Origin: CAYHZL01 sp964361075
Lineage (GTDB): Bacteria > Bacteroidota > Ignavibacteria > UBA10030 > UBA8401
Assembly: GCA_964361075.1 (NCBI GenBank)
Contig: CAYHZL010000002.1
Location: forward strand, 1 to 61,388
Reading direction: 5' to 3'
DNA length: 61,388 nucleotides
Notes under the pieces: generated by a model
What the model was told of the DNA's origin: nothing
Database searches by the model: none
What the model saw: the letters and a program-made list of their open reading frames with translations, nothing else
Shown: in pieces, positions 24,606 through 33,519 of the stretch
How positions within the stretch are numbered: position 1 is the stretch's first letter
Layout of the letters: each line of letters begins with the position of its first letter
Position numbers and translations under genes: made by a program

Positions 24606-27356
24606 ATGGAGCATTCAAAACTTAATCGAATCGTTGCCGGTTCGGTATTTCTCATTTCAATAATTACCTACATTAAAACGTTATCTGATACGGTGGTGTT
24701 TTGGGATGTTGGCGAATTTATTGCCGCATCGTACTTGTTGCAAGTACCGCACCCGCCGGGCTCTCCGTTATTTTTACTTGTCGGAAAATTATTTTCGATG
24801 GTGCCGTTTGCGCACGATCCTGCTGTGCGCGTGCATTTTACTTCCGCATTGGCAAGCGCGCTCACGAGCATGTTTTTATATCTTTCAATAGTAAAATTAA
24901 TTTTACTGTGGAAAGAAAAACCAAAAAATACCATTGAAGCAATTGCGTTATATGGAGCCGGCGTTGTTGGCGCATTGTCGCTTACGTTCAGCCCCACATT
25001 TTGGTTTAATGCTGTGGAAGCAGAAGTGTACGGTGCAAGTATGTTGTTTATCAGTGTACTTACCTATTTGTCACTGCGATGGAATGAACGAGCAAATAAC
25101 CCGGGGAACGAAAAATATATTTTGTTGATTGCATATCTTGTTGGTCTCTCGCTTGGTGTTCACTTGCTGGCGCTGCTCGTAATTTTTCCTCTCCTCATCA
25201 TTATTTATTTCCGACGCTATGAATTTTCGGTGAAGTCGTATCTCATTTTCGGGATGGCGGCAATAGGAATTTTTGCTGTAGTGTACCCCGGCGTTGTAAA
25301 AATGATTCCGAATTTTCTTGATGGTGAAGTTGCTATTGGCGCCGGTCCGGCAAGCAAAAGTATTTTTTGGACACTGCTTCCTATCGCAGCAATTATTGCC
25401 GCAGTGTATGGCGTGTACTCATCGCATGTGAAAAAACAGCCGATGCTGAATCTTGCGTACATGTCGTTTTTGCTGATTGTGCTTGGCTATTCAACATACA
25501 CGATGGTCATCATTCGTGCGAATGCGCATCCGCCGATGAACGAAAATAATCCTGATACGTTAACGCGGTTGGTCTCGTACTTAAACCGCGAACAGTACGG
25601 CGATGCACCGTTAATGAAACGACGATGGAGTCAAGAGCCGCAACATCAAGGCATCTACACAAAGTACCAAAGCGACGGCGATTATTTTTTGAAGTACCAA
25701 ATGGATCACATGATGCTGCGCTACTTCTTGTGGCAGTACGTCGGCATTGAAGGTGATTGGCAAGATGCGGGTGTGAATTGGAAACAACTGTACGGTATTC
25801 CGCTCTTCATCGGATTGTTCGGTATGTATTACCATTTCAAAAAAGATAAAAAAATGTGGTGGGTCTTTTTCAATTTCTTTTTGTTGATGAGTGTTGTTCT
25901 TATGTTTTACTTCAACATGCAAGAACCGCAGCCGCGCGAGCGTGATTATTTTTTTGTCGGCGCATTCTTTGTTTTTTCATTGTGGATTGGTATCGGCGTG
26001 ATGGGTCTTGTAGAATCGGTGCAAGAATTTTTGAAGAATGATCAGGCGAAAAAAATTGCGACCGGCGGTATTGTGCTGCTCAGCGTTGTCTTTGTTCCCG
26101 CCAACATGATGAAAACAAATTTCAAAGGTGCAGACCGTACCGGCGATTATGTTGCATGGGATTATTCGTACAACTTATTGCAATCGTGCGAACCTGACGC
26201 GATTTTATTTACCAACGGCGATAACGATACATTTCCGTTGTGGTATTTGCAGGATGTGGAAGGTGTTCGCCGCGATATTCGTGTTGTCAATTTAAGTTTG
26301 GTGAACACGTCGTGGTATATCAACCAATTAAAAAATGAAACGCCGCACGGCGCGAAGAAAGTGCCAATCAGTCTTTCCGAAGAACAGATTGCAAGCATTC
26401 AACCTATGCAATGGGAAACGCGCGAGATGACATTAGACGTTCCGAGTGATGTCTGGAAAAAATATAATGTTTCCGGCGACATCAATAAACAAGCACCCGT
26501 ACACAGCGGCGCGAATGACAGCAACCGCGTTATCAAATTTACGATGCAACACACGCTTACCTTCGGACAGGTGAAAGCTATTCGCGTGCAGGATATTATG
26601 GCGTTCGATATTATTTCCACAAACCGATGGGAACGCCCGATCTACTTTGCTGTTACATCAACACCCGACAGCAAAATTGGATTAGATAAATATATGCGGA
26701 TGGATGGACTCGCAATGAAATTGATTCCGTTCCAAACACAGAACGATGAAGGAATTATTGTTGATTCAATTCTTGCGGCTAACTTGTACGACACGCCAAA
26801 AGAACCGAGCAAACAATTTCGTCGCGGCTATATGTACCGCGGGCTGAATAATTCGAATGTGTACTATGATGAAAACGTAACGCGCTTGGTAATGAATTAC
26901 CGCAACGCATTTTTACGGTTGGCATTATATCATTTGAATACGACAAAAAATAATTCAGCAGCAGTAGCGGCGCTGGATTCGATGGAAGCAAAAGTGCCGC
27001 GCAGTGTGATGCCGATGGATTACCGCATCATGTTTGATGTGGCGAAGTTTTATACCTTTGCGGGCGCAAAGGATAAAGCGGAAAAATTATCTGTTGAAGT
27101 TGAAAAGAAATTGTTGGACTTAACACAGCAGCCGCCGCATGAGCAGCTTTCACAATACAGCCCGTACTATATGTTGTATTCTATGTATATGGATCGCGGC
27201 GAATTTGAGAAAGCAATTGGCGCATTGAATAAAATTAAAGAAGCATACGCTTCAACGCCGGGCGTTGGTGAATGGGCAAAAGGTCAAATAGGACAAATGC
27301 AGGCGCAACTTGCTTTGCAAAATACAGGAAAAAAAGATACAGTCGCAAAGAAATAA
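24606..27356 (+). CDS. DUF2723 multi-pass membrane protein, GT-C glycosyltransferase-like
   Basis: A 916-residue protein with about 10-12 membrane helices in the first 500 residues and a large soluble C-terminal part. The first extracytoplasmic loop FWDVGEFIAASYLLQVPHPPGSPLFLLVGK carries acidic residues (DxxE) typical of GT-C transferases and of DUF2723. QEPQPRERDYFFVGAF and LFTNGDNDTFPLWYLQDVEGVRRDIRVVNLSL are the best conserved DUF2723 segments. The C-terminal 170 residues look like helical repeats. Family members are frequent in Bacteroidota and are suspected of protein or lipid glycosylation with a lipid-linked sugar donor. The ATG at 24606 follows GAGGA; an in-frame TTG at 24588 is less likely. 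Confidence 0.9.
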   Translation: MEHSKLNRIVAGSVFLISIITYIKTLSDTVVFWDVGEFIAASYLLQVPHPPGSPLFLLVGKLFSMVPFAHDPAVRVHFTSALASALTSMFLYLSIVKLILLWKEKPKNTIEAIALYGAGVVGALSLTFSPTFWFNAVEAEVYGASMLFISVLTYLSLRWNERANNPGNEKYILLIAYLVGLSLGVHLLALLVIFPLLIIIYFRRYEFSVKSYLIFGMAAIGIFAVVYPGVVKMIPNFLDGEVAIGAGPASKSIFWTLLPIAAIIAAVYGVYSSHVKKQPMLNLAYMSFLLIVLGYSTYTMVIIRANAHPPMNENNPDTLTRLVSYLNREQYGDAPLMKRRWSQEPQHQGIYTKYQSDGDYFLKYQMDHMMLRYFLWQYVGIEGDWQDAGVNWKQLYGIPLFIGLFGMYYHFKKDKKMWWVFFNFFLLMSVVLMFYFNMQEPQPRERDYFFVGAFFVFSLWIGIGVMGLVESVQEFLKNDQAKKIATGGIVLLSVVFVPANMMKTNFKGADRTGDYVAWDYSYNLLQSCEPDAILFTNGDNDTFPLWYLQDVEGVRRDIRVVNLSLVNTSWYINQLKNETPHGAKKVPISLSEEQIASIQPMQWETREMTLDVPSDVWKKYNVSGDINKQAPVHSGANDSNRVIKFTMQHTLTFGQVKAIRVQDIMAFDIISTNRWERPIYFAVTSTPDSKIGLDKYMRMDGLAMKLIPFQTQNDEGIIVDSILAANLYDTPKEPSKQFRRGYMYRGLNNSNVYYDENVTRLVMNYRNAFLRLALYHLNTTKNNSAAVAALDSMEAKVPRSVMPMDYRIMFDVAKFYTFAGAKDKAEKLSVEVEKKLLDLTQQPPHEQLSQYSPYYMLYSMYMDRGEFEKAIGALNKIKEAYASTPGVGEWAKGQIGQMQAQLALQNTGKKDTVAKK

Positions 27357-27412
27357 TTTTTTTACTTACGATGAAGGAAGAAGGATGTGGCGCGGAGCGC
27401 CATGCCGTACAG

Positions 27413-27659
27413 CGGCAAATTATGAGTGAAAGAATGTAACTAATCAGCGTGTTTTTTGTTCCGAAGGAATGCCTTCGGCATAATTTCAGTATTTCCAAAG
27501 AACAAAAACGAATCCCCCGTCCCGATTAAAAAGCAAATCGGGACACCCCCTTTTCAAGGGGGATTTAAAACAAGGATTCCCCCTTGAAAAGGGGGTTAGG
27601 GGGATTAGTTGAATCAACAATAACGCTGAGTAGTTACGAAAGAATTCCATAATTTGCCG
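27413..27659. repeat. Long repeat element with ~38-bp imperfect TIRs
   Basis: The ends match as inverses in two blocks: CGGCAAATTATG and, ten bases further in, GTAACTAATCAGCGT (right side GTAACTACTCAGCGT). The 247-bp interior is a series of hairpins: GTCCCGATT / AATCGGGAC, CCCCCTTTTC-AAGGGGG, CCCCCTTGAAAAGGGGG and CCGAAGGAATGCCTTCGG. It fills the 337-bp gap between the DUF2723 gene and the methyltransferase; no gene is visible there. Confidence 0.7.
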
Positions 27660-27693
27660 AAGGTATCCCTTCGGGACGTCTTCATAATTTTAT

Positions 27694-28479
27694 ATGAAAG
27701 AATCACGTCGCTCAAACTGGGAAACATTTTGGGAAGAGAAAAAAGAATTTACCGAAGTCTATTCTAATTCAGACCGTGTAGTACGCAACCTGCTGAAAGT
27801 GATGGATGTGCGCGGAAAAAAAATTCTGGAAGTCGGCGCCGGTACAGGGCGCGACAGTTTTCCGCTTGTTGAACAGGGTGCGGAGGTGTACCAACTCGAC
27901 TACTCCATCAACTCGCTGAAAATTATGAAACGTATTTCCGAAGAAGCGAAGATGGATGTGAAAATTCTCGGCGGCGATACGTTTATGCTTCCGTTTAAAG
28001 ATGAAACCTTCGATGTTGTATTTCACCAAGGACTGCTCGAACATTTTCGTCCGGCACAAGCGGATGCGTTGCTGAAAGAAAATATTCGTGTCATCAAAAA
28101 AGGGGGATTGTTGTTGGTTGATGTGCCGCAACGGTACCACATTTATACAATCATCAAACATGTTTTGATTGCGATCAATAAATGGTTTGCAGGATGGGAA
28201 CGTGAATTTTCTGTCGGTCAACTTCGCGGTATCATGGAAGGATTTGGTTTACAAACGGTGCATACGTACGGCGAATGGATGTATCCGAGTTTGTTCTATC
28301 GTGCAACACGCGAGGCGTTATTGAAAGCGAGAATAAAGCTGCCGCTCTATCCGACGTTCTATCCAACATTTTTCAAACCGTTCACCGTTGTAAGAAAAAA
28401 TATTCGCGAAACATTACGCGATACTCCGGTTGCCATTAACACGTCGCTCTCGTTTGGCATTATTGGTAAAAAAGGATAA
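27694..28479 (+). CDS. Class I SAM-dependent methyltransferase
   Basis: A 261-residue methyltransferase. ILEVGAGTGRDSFPL is motif I of the Rossmann-like SAM-binding fold, YQLDYSINSLKIMK is the acidic end of strand 2, FDVVFHQGLLEHF is motif III-IV and IRVIKKGGLLLVDVP is the post-motif strand typical of the Methyltransf_11 group. The C-terminal 100 residues have a hydrophobic, aromatic-rich helix that could dock on a lipid or membrane partner. The gene is next to a glycosyltransferase, so a role in surface polysaccharide or lipid modification is reasonable inference. The last codons run into a heptanucleotide repeat tract. Confidence 0.93.
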   Translation: MKESRRSNWETFWEEKKEFTEVYSNSDRVVRNLLKVMDVRGKKILEVGAGTGRDSFPLVEQGAEVYQLDYSINSLKIMKRISEEAKMDVKILGGDTFMLPFKDETFDVVFHQGLLEHFRPAQADALLKENIRVIKKGGLLLVDVPQRYHIYTIIKHVLIAINKWFAGWEREFSVGQLRGIMEGFGLQTVHTYGEWMYPSLFYRATREALLKARIKLPLYPTFYPTFFKPFTVVRKNIRETLRDTPVAINTSLSFGIIGKKG

Positions 28480-28625
28480 AGGATGAGGGAAGGATAAAGG
28501 ATGAGGGATGAAGGATGAAGAATAAAGGATAAAGGATAAAGGATGAAGGATGAAAAAGATATGTTTCGAGTCCATTCATAATTCATCCCTCATCCCTCAT
28601 CCCTCATCCTTTATCCTTCATCCCT
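28473..28625. repeat. Heptanucleotide repeat array with complementary arm
   Basis: About 80 nt of tandem GGATAAA / GGATGAA / GGATGAG units (28473-28555) are followed, after a 25-nt spacer, by about 45 nt of the complementary CATCCCT / CATCCTT units (28582-28625). The two arms can pair into a long stem between the methyltransferase and glycosyltransferase genes. The first unit overlaps the methyltransferase stop codon. Similar units occur at 18951-19020. Confidence 0.75.
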
Positions 28626-28633
28626 AATAATTT

Positions 28634-29749
28634 ATGAAGATTCTCATTTTTAACTGGCAAGATATTTCCAATCCGTTAGCGGGTGGCGCAGAAGTGCATC
28701 TGCACGAAGTCTTTTCGCGTATTGCCAATATGGGGCACGATGTAACACTTTTTTGCTCGATGTACGAAGGAGCGAAGCACGAAGAAGAGATGAACGGCAT
28801 TCATGTCATCCGCGAAGGAAGCCGCTCGTTCTTCAATTATCTTGTTCCACAAAAATATTTTTCTACGTTCAGGCATCAGCATTTCGATTTGATTGTAGAT
28901 GATATGAACAAGATTCCATTCTACACACCGCTCTATGTGAAAGAACCTCTGCTCGGCGTTACACATCATCTTTTTGGAACAAGTATTTTTAAGGAAGTAA
29001 ATTTTCCGGCAGCATCGTACGTCTATCTTACCGAACGCGCGGCATTGCCGATGTACAAACGATTACATTGTATTGTCGGTTCGCCCAGCACGCACAGAGA
29101 ATTATTGCATCGTGGATTTGCGGAAGAGAAAACGCATCTTATTCACTACGGCGTTGCGCGCGAGCAATTTAAGCAACTCAACATTCCAAAAAATTTAACG
29201 CCGCTGATCGGTTGTCTCGGCAGATTAAAAAAATATAAAAGTGTCGATCACTTATTAGAAGCATTTGTTATTGTGCGTGATGAAATTCCTGAAACGCAAT
29301 TATTGATAGTTGGTGATGGCGATGACAAACCGCGCTTGCAGCAACTTGCCGAATCATTGGGAATTGCCCGCGCGGTGAGCTTTACCGGATTTGTGAGTGA
29401 AGAAGAAAAAGTTAAACATCTCAACCGTATTCACATTGCTGTGAACACTTCCGCAAAGGAAGGATGGGGATTGACGGTGATCGAAGCGAATGCGTGCGGC
29501 ACGCCAACCGTTTCAAGCAATGTAGAAGGATTGCGAGATGCAGTGCTTGATGGTGAAACAGGATTGCTGTACGAATACGGCGACCGCGAACAACTTGCAG
29601 AAAAAATTTTACTCTTACTGCGCGATGAACGCTTGCGTGAACGACTAACCGCAAATGCTTTGCAGCGCGCAAAAGAATTTGATTGGAACATCGCCGCTAA
29701 AAAAACCATGCGTGTGATAGAAAAAGTTTTATCGGAAAAGAAGATGTGA
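28634..29749 (+). CDS. Glycosyltransferase family 4 (GT-B fold)
   Basis: A 371-residue GT-B glycosyltransferase. The N-terminal Rossmann domain starts MKILIFNWQDISNPLAGGAEVHLHEV, with the GGAE motif common in GT4 enzymes. The C-terminal nucleotide-sugar domain has IGCLGRLKKYKSVDHLLEAF, LLIVGDGDDKPRLQQLAESLG and the donor-binding segment SAKEGWGLTVIEANACGTPTV (EX7E-type glutamates in GWGLTVIEANACG). It transfers a sugar from an activated donor to an acceptor that cannot be told from the sequence. It follows the methyltransferase with only the repeat array between. Confidence 0.95.
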   Translation: MKILIFNWQDISNPLAGGAEVHLHEVFSRIANMGHDVTLFCSMYEGAKHEEEMNGIHVIREGSRSFFNYLVPQKYFSTFRHQHFDLIVDDMNKIPFYTPLYVKEPLLGVTHHLFGTSIFKEVNFPAASYVYLTERAALPMYKRLHCIVGSPSTHRELLHRGFAEEKTHLIHYGVAREQFKQLNIPKNLTPLIGCLGRLKKYKSVDHLLEAFVIVRDEIPETQLLIVGDGDDKPRLQQLAESLGIARAVSFTGFVSEEEKVKHLNRIHIAVNTSAKEGWGLTVIEANACGTPTVSSNVEGLRDAVLDGETGLLYEYGDREQLAEKILLLLRDERLRERLTANALQRAKEFDWNIAAKKTMRVIEKVLSEKKM

Positions 29750-29762
29750 AACGCTTGGCGTC

Positions 29763-29782
29763 AGACATCTCTGATGATGTCT
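29763..29782. promoter_or_regulatory. Inverted repeat between GT4 and WYL genes (weak terminator or operator)
   Basis: AGACATC and GATGTCT are exact inverses around a 6-base spacer, followed by TTTTG. It lies 14 nt after the glycosyltransferase stop and 29 nt before the WYL-regulator start, so it may be a weak terminator for the first or an operator for the second. Confidence 0.4.
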
Positions 29783-29810
29783 TTTGTTGGAACTATTAAA
29801 CGGATATTCT

Positions 29811-30662
29811 ATGAATAACCCACCCAAAGAAAAACGCCAAATCGAAATTCTTTCCTTAGTAGAACAACATTCTCATCAATATACAATCGCCGATCTTTGT
29901 GATGTTTTTAAGGTTGAAACAGCAACCATTCACCGCGACCTAAAAGAATTACGAGAAGAGGGAGTTCGCATTCACAGCACAAAGAAAGGTATTGTGCTTG
30001 AAAAGCAATTGCTCAGAGAAGAGTACAATAAATTTCTTTATCGGTATTTAACGTACAGCGGATCGGCAATTGGTTATCCCAAAAATATTTCTCTTACGAC
30101 GAAAAAACTGCGTTCACAATCTCTCAACATATTCACTTCCATAGTTACTGCTATTGAAAAAAGAAATGAACTTGCATTGGTGTATACAAAATATTCTTCT
30201 TCAGAAACGGTAGCCAGAATTGTGCATCCGTACTCACTTGTTGCAACCGCGCGTGATTGGCGATTGATTACTTGGTCAGACGGACATTTCAAACAATTTT
30301 TAGTAGAAAATATAAAAGAGATAAAAATTTTACCAACAACATTCCGTGTCATGAAAAATTTTGACCTGAACAAACTTTACAAAACAAGTTTTGAATTGTG
30401 GAGCGGAGATGAAGAATACGATGTCTCTCTTCGTTTTTCTTCATCAGTGGCGAAACAAATTGCCAATGGTGTGTGGAGTGAAGAACAGGAAATTGTTCAT
30501 CTCGAAGATGGCTGTGTCCGTTTAAGCATGAAAGTAAATTCACTTGAACAAATTGGGAAGTGGATTATTGCGTGGGGCGGCAATGTAGTTGTTGAAAAAC
30601 CAAAACAGCTAAAGATATTTGTGCAACAAGTAGCGAAAGGATTTTTAGAAAAGAATCCATAG
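29811..30662 (+). CDS. HTH plus WYL-domain transcriptional regulator
   Basis: A 283-residue protein. Residues 1-70 form a DeoR-like winged helix-turn-helix (IEILSLVEQHSHQYTIADLC, then TATIHRDLKELREEGVRI). Residues about 105-185 match the WYL-type ligand-binding domain (AIEKRNELALVYTKYSS, then RIVHPYSLVATARDWRLITWS), and the C-terminus is the WCX extension. WYL proteins sense nucleic acids or nucleotides, and several control phage-defence operons (BrxR and CapW types). The ATG at 29811 is preferred to an upstream TTG at 29784. It opens the accessory island and is followed 73 nt later by the AAA ATPase gene. Confidence 0.88.
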   Translation: MNNPPKEKRQIEILSLVEQHSHQYTIADLCDVFKVETATIHRDLKELREEGVRIHSTKKGIVLEKQLLREEYNKFLYRYLTYSGSAIGYPKNISLTTKKLRSQSLNIFTSIVTAIEKRNELALVYTKYSSSETVARIVHPYSLVATARDWRLITWSDGHFKQFLVENIKEIKILPTTFRVMKNFDLNKLYKTSFELWSGDEEYDVSLRFSSSVAKQIANGVWSEEQEIVHLEDGCVRLSMKVNSLEQIGKWIIAWGGNVVVEKPKQLKIFVQQVAKGFLEKNP

Positions 30663-30667
30663 AATAT

Positions 30668-30682
30668 TATCATTCAATGATA
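30668..30682. promoter_or_regulatory. Candidate operator upstream of the AAA ATPase gene
   Basis: The perfect palindrome TATCATT-C-AATGATA lies just after the WYL-regulator stop and 53 nt before the ATPase start codon. WYL/HTH regulators of defence operons bind inverted repeats in such positions. The link is inference. Confidence 0.4.
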
Positions 30683-30735
30683 TGAAACCACTCCTTCATT
30701 CATGTATTTTATTGCATCATATATAAGGAGTGAAG

Positions 30736-31959
30736 ATGAAAGATGTACCCACCTCATTTGAAATAAATGTTCCACTGTATAAACTCGATCTCATTAAAAC
30801 GTGCCTCTATGCATATTACACCGGACGTTTGAAAGATCCCGATATTGAAATTATCTGTATGTACACTTCAGATAAACCCCCTGAAGCAAAGCCAAAACAA
30901 ATAACTGTAACAAAAGGAGTGGGAGATGGATTTTACCGCGTAGAGAATTGGTTTATTTTCGTTACAATCAGATACAAAGGATTACTCTACCAACTTTCAA
31001 CAAGTAGTTTTCTTGAACAAGATATTCGTGCATTATACAATAAGGTGTATGTGGTAGGTTTTCAACCTGAAGCATGTGAAGCATCAGCATTAATGGAAAA
31101 GATTGTTGCGGATGCTTTACAAAATTCATCTTACAAAAATGCGATGCTTCAACTGGGGCAAAACTCTAACTTAACAACGATGGAATTTGCAGAAAGTATT
31201 TTCCCGGAGCCGTTTGAGTTAGAGACGACATCGCTTGATGAAATATTTCTCCCTGAATCACTGATGAATTATATACAATTATTTATTCAGTCAGTACAGA
31301 ATTTTGATCAGCATAAACAAACAATGCGCTATTTATTTTCGGGAAGACCGGGAACAGCAAAAACAAAACTTGTCCGCGCTATTGCAAACCAATGCAGAGG
31401 AAAGGCAACTTTTATTTTTACCAATGGAAGTGAAGGACGTATTCATCAATTGTTCTCGTTTTCAAAAGCCTTTACTCCGTGCGTTGTGTGCATTGATGAT
31501 ATTGATTTCGTTACAGGTTCGCGTAAATACGAACTCTTCACTCCAACACTTGCACAATTTTTACAAGAATTGGATGGCTTCGATCAGAATAATGTCTTTG
31601 TTTTGGCTACAACAAATGATAAACAGCTTGTGGATGCTGCTGCAAGCCGTCCGGGACGCTTTGATATGATTCTTGATATTGATGTGATTGAACCGAGCCA
31701 CTATACAAAACTGTTAGAAAGTAAAACTCAGAACATGAATGTTTTAAAACTATTTACACCATCAATTCTTACAACACTGAAATCAAAATTTGTTGCCGGA
31801 GCGTTTATTGCTAACCTTGTGAAGCATCTTGAACTGATGGAAAAATGTAATTCAGCGCAGATGACGGAAGGATACCTTTCAACGCTGATTGATGACACTT
31901 ACAGAGGATTTTATAAAGAGCCGAAAAAAACAAATGGAGAAGTAGGCTTTTCGAATTAG
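30736..31959 (+). CDS. AAA-family ATPase with an unrecognised N-terminal domain
   Basis: A 407-residue protein. The first 150 residues do not resemble a domain I know. Residues about 165-345 are a classical AAA module: Walker A GRPGTAKT (203-210), Walker B CVVCIDDIDF with D254-D255 (the usual catalytic Glu is Asp), sensor 1 FVLATTND, and the arginine-finger segment AASRPGRFDM. This layout is closest to the FtsH/CDC48-like classical AAA group, which unfold or remodel proteins as hexamers. AAGGAG lies 5 nt before the ATG. It may act with the nucleases encoded downstream. The D-D Walker B needs testing before it is assumed to be an active ATPase. Confidence 0.88.
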   Translation: MKDVPTSFEINVPLYKLDLIKTCLYAYYTGRLKDPDIEIICMYTSDKPPEAKPKQITVTKGVGDGFYRVENWFIFVTIRYKGLLYQLSTSSFLEQDIRALYNKVYVVGFQPEACEASALMEKIVADALQNSSYKNAMLQLGQNSNLTTMEFAESIFPEPFELETTSLDEIFLPESLMNYIQLFIQSVQNFDQHKQTMRYLFSGRPGTAKTKLVRAIANQCRGKATFIFTNGSEGRIHQLFSFSKAFTPCVVCIDDIDFVTGSRKYELFTPTLAQFLQELDGFDQNNVFVLATTNDKQLVDAAASRPGRFDMILDIDVIEPSHYTKLLESKTQNMNVLKLFTPSILTTLKSKFVAGAFIANLVKHLELMEKCNSAQMTEGYLSTLIDDTYRGFYKEPKKTNGEVGFSN

Positions 31960-32006
31960 CTCTTGCCTGTGCAAGGCATTATACTTACTTTCCTGCGGGA
32001 ACACTT

Positions 32007-33497
32007 ATGCCCTTACAACCATTCTTTCAACTTTCTAAATCTTCTTTTATTCGCGGATTGCAGTGTGAGAAATCTCTGTACCTTCACACGCATCACAAAG
32101 AACTTCGCAATCCGGATGATCCGAACAAGCAGAGAATATTTGCGCGTGGGACTGAAGTCGGTGAACTTGCCCGCGAATTATTTCCCGGCGGTATGAATGC
32201 AGCATACGGTAAAGATTTTAGTGTAAGTGCAAATCTCAAAAGAACAAAGGAATTGCTCGAAGCCGATGTTCCGATAATTTATGAAGCGGCATTTGTTTTT
32301 AACGGAGTATTGGCAATTGCCGATATTGCCGTTAGGAAAGGGAAAAAATGGAGCGTCTATGAAGTAAAAAGTTCTTCTGAAGTTAAAGATGTGCATGTCA
32401 ACGATGCTGCTATCCAATATTATGTTCTTAACGGTGCGGGTTTTTCCATTCGTGATGTTTCGATCGTTACACTCAGTAAAGCATATATTCGCCACGGTGA
32501 ATTGGAAATACAAAAACTCTTTCACATCCAATCTGTGCTAAAAGAAGTGAAGAATCTTCAGCGTCCCATCCCTGAAACCGTTGAGCGATTCAAAAAAGTT
32601 CTTGCCGCTAAATCAATGCCTCCAATTGATATTGGTATTCATTGCTCTCAGCCGTACGACTGCGACTTTTCCAATTTCTGCTGGAAGCACATTCCTGATG
32701 ATTCTGTTTTTGATATTGCCGGCATTAGAAAGACAAAAGCATTCGATCTTTACATGCGCGGTATAGTAAAAATTAATGATATACCGGAGAAAGAAAAATT
32801 TTCTGAATCGCAAATAATTCAGATTAACTGTGCAAAGAAAAATATTGCTGTTATTGAGACATCAGTCATTCAGCAATTTCTTCGTTCTCTTCACTATCCA
32901 CTCTACTTTATGGATTTTGAATCGTTTATGCCCGCAGTGCCGATGTATGATAACTCCCGTCCGTATCAGCAGATTGTGTTTCAGTATTCGCTCCATTGCC
33001 AAGGAAAGCCGAACGGTAAACTGCTTCATTGTGAATTTTTAGCTGATGCTAAAAATGACCCGCGGGAAGAGTTTATAAAACATTTGCTGAACGATACGAA
33101 GAAGGAGGGAGATATTTTAGTATACAACAATAGTTTTGAAGGGCCACGCTTGAAAGAATTGGCAAGAGATTTCCCGCAATACAAAAAAGAACTTGAGGAA
33201 CGAATCTCTCGCATTAAAGATTTAATGGTTCCGTTCCGGCAAAAGGCATTGTATCACCCGCAGCTAAAGGGTTCATACTCCATAAAAAATGTTCTTCCCG
33301 TTCTTGCTCCCGAATTCAGTTACGACCATTTACCGATTAACCACGGCGGACCTGCTATGAGCGCTTACGAACAACTGTTGCAAGAAACCGATATGAAAAA
33401 GGTACTAGAACTGAGGAATGATTTGCTTGCCTACTGCAAAATGGATACTTTGGCAATGGTGAAAGTGGTGGAGGGGTTAAAAATAATAATAAAATGA
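32007..33497 (+). CDS. DUF2779 protein: Cas4-like Fe-S nuclease fused to a DEDD-type exonuclease
   Basis: A 496-residue protein with two nuclease-like halves. The N-terminal half has a PD-(D/E)XK site, D106 in LAIADIAV and E119-x-K121 in VYEVKSSS, and four cysteines (C20, C213, C219, C225) arranged as in Cas4/AddB iron-sulfur nucleases. The C-terminal half has an RNase H-like exonuclease site: D303 and E305 in YFMDFESF, a middle segment LVYNNSFEGPRLKEL, and D480 in YCKMDTLAMV. This is the DUF2779 family plan. It follows the AAA ATPase gene by 47 nt and probably handles DNA ends. The activity is predicted, not shown. Confidence 0.9.
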   Translation: MPLQPFFQLSKSSFIRGLQCEKSLYLHTHHKELRNPDDPNKQRIFARGTEVGELARELFPGGMNAAYGKDFSVSANLKRTKELLEADVPIIYEAAFVFNGVLAIADIAVRKGKKWSVYEVKSSSEVKDVHVNDAAIQYYVLNGAGFSIRDVSIVTLSKAYIRHGELEIQKLFHIQSVLKEVKNLQRPIPETVERFKKVLAAKSMPPIDIGIHCSQPYDCDFSNFCWKHIPDDSVFDIAGIRKTKAFDLYMRGIVKINDIPEKEKFSESQIIQINCAKKNIAVIETSVIQQFLRSLHYPLYFMDFESFMPAVPMYDNSRPYQQIVFQYSLHCQGKPNGKLLHCEFLADAKNDPREEFIKHLLNDTKKEGDILVYNNSFEGPRLKELARDFPQYKKELEERISRIKDLMVPFRQKALYHPQLKGSYSIKNVLPVLAPEFSYDHLPINHGGPAMSAYEQLLQETDMKKVLELRNDLLAYCKMDTLAMVKVVEGLKIIIK

Positions 33498-33519
33498 AAA
33501 TATTCGATAGGAACATTCT

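Noticed and set aside
28473..28625. CRISPR array
   Set aside because: The units are 7 bp without spacers and form complementary arms; no cas genes are near, and the Cas4-like domain belongs to DUF2779.
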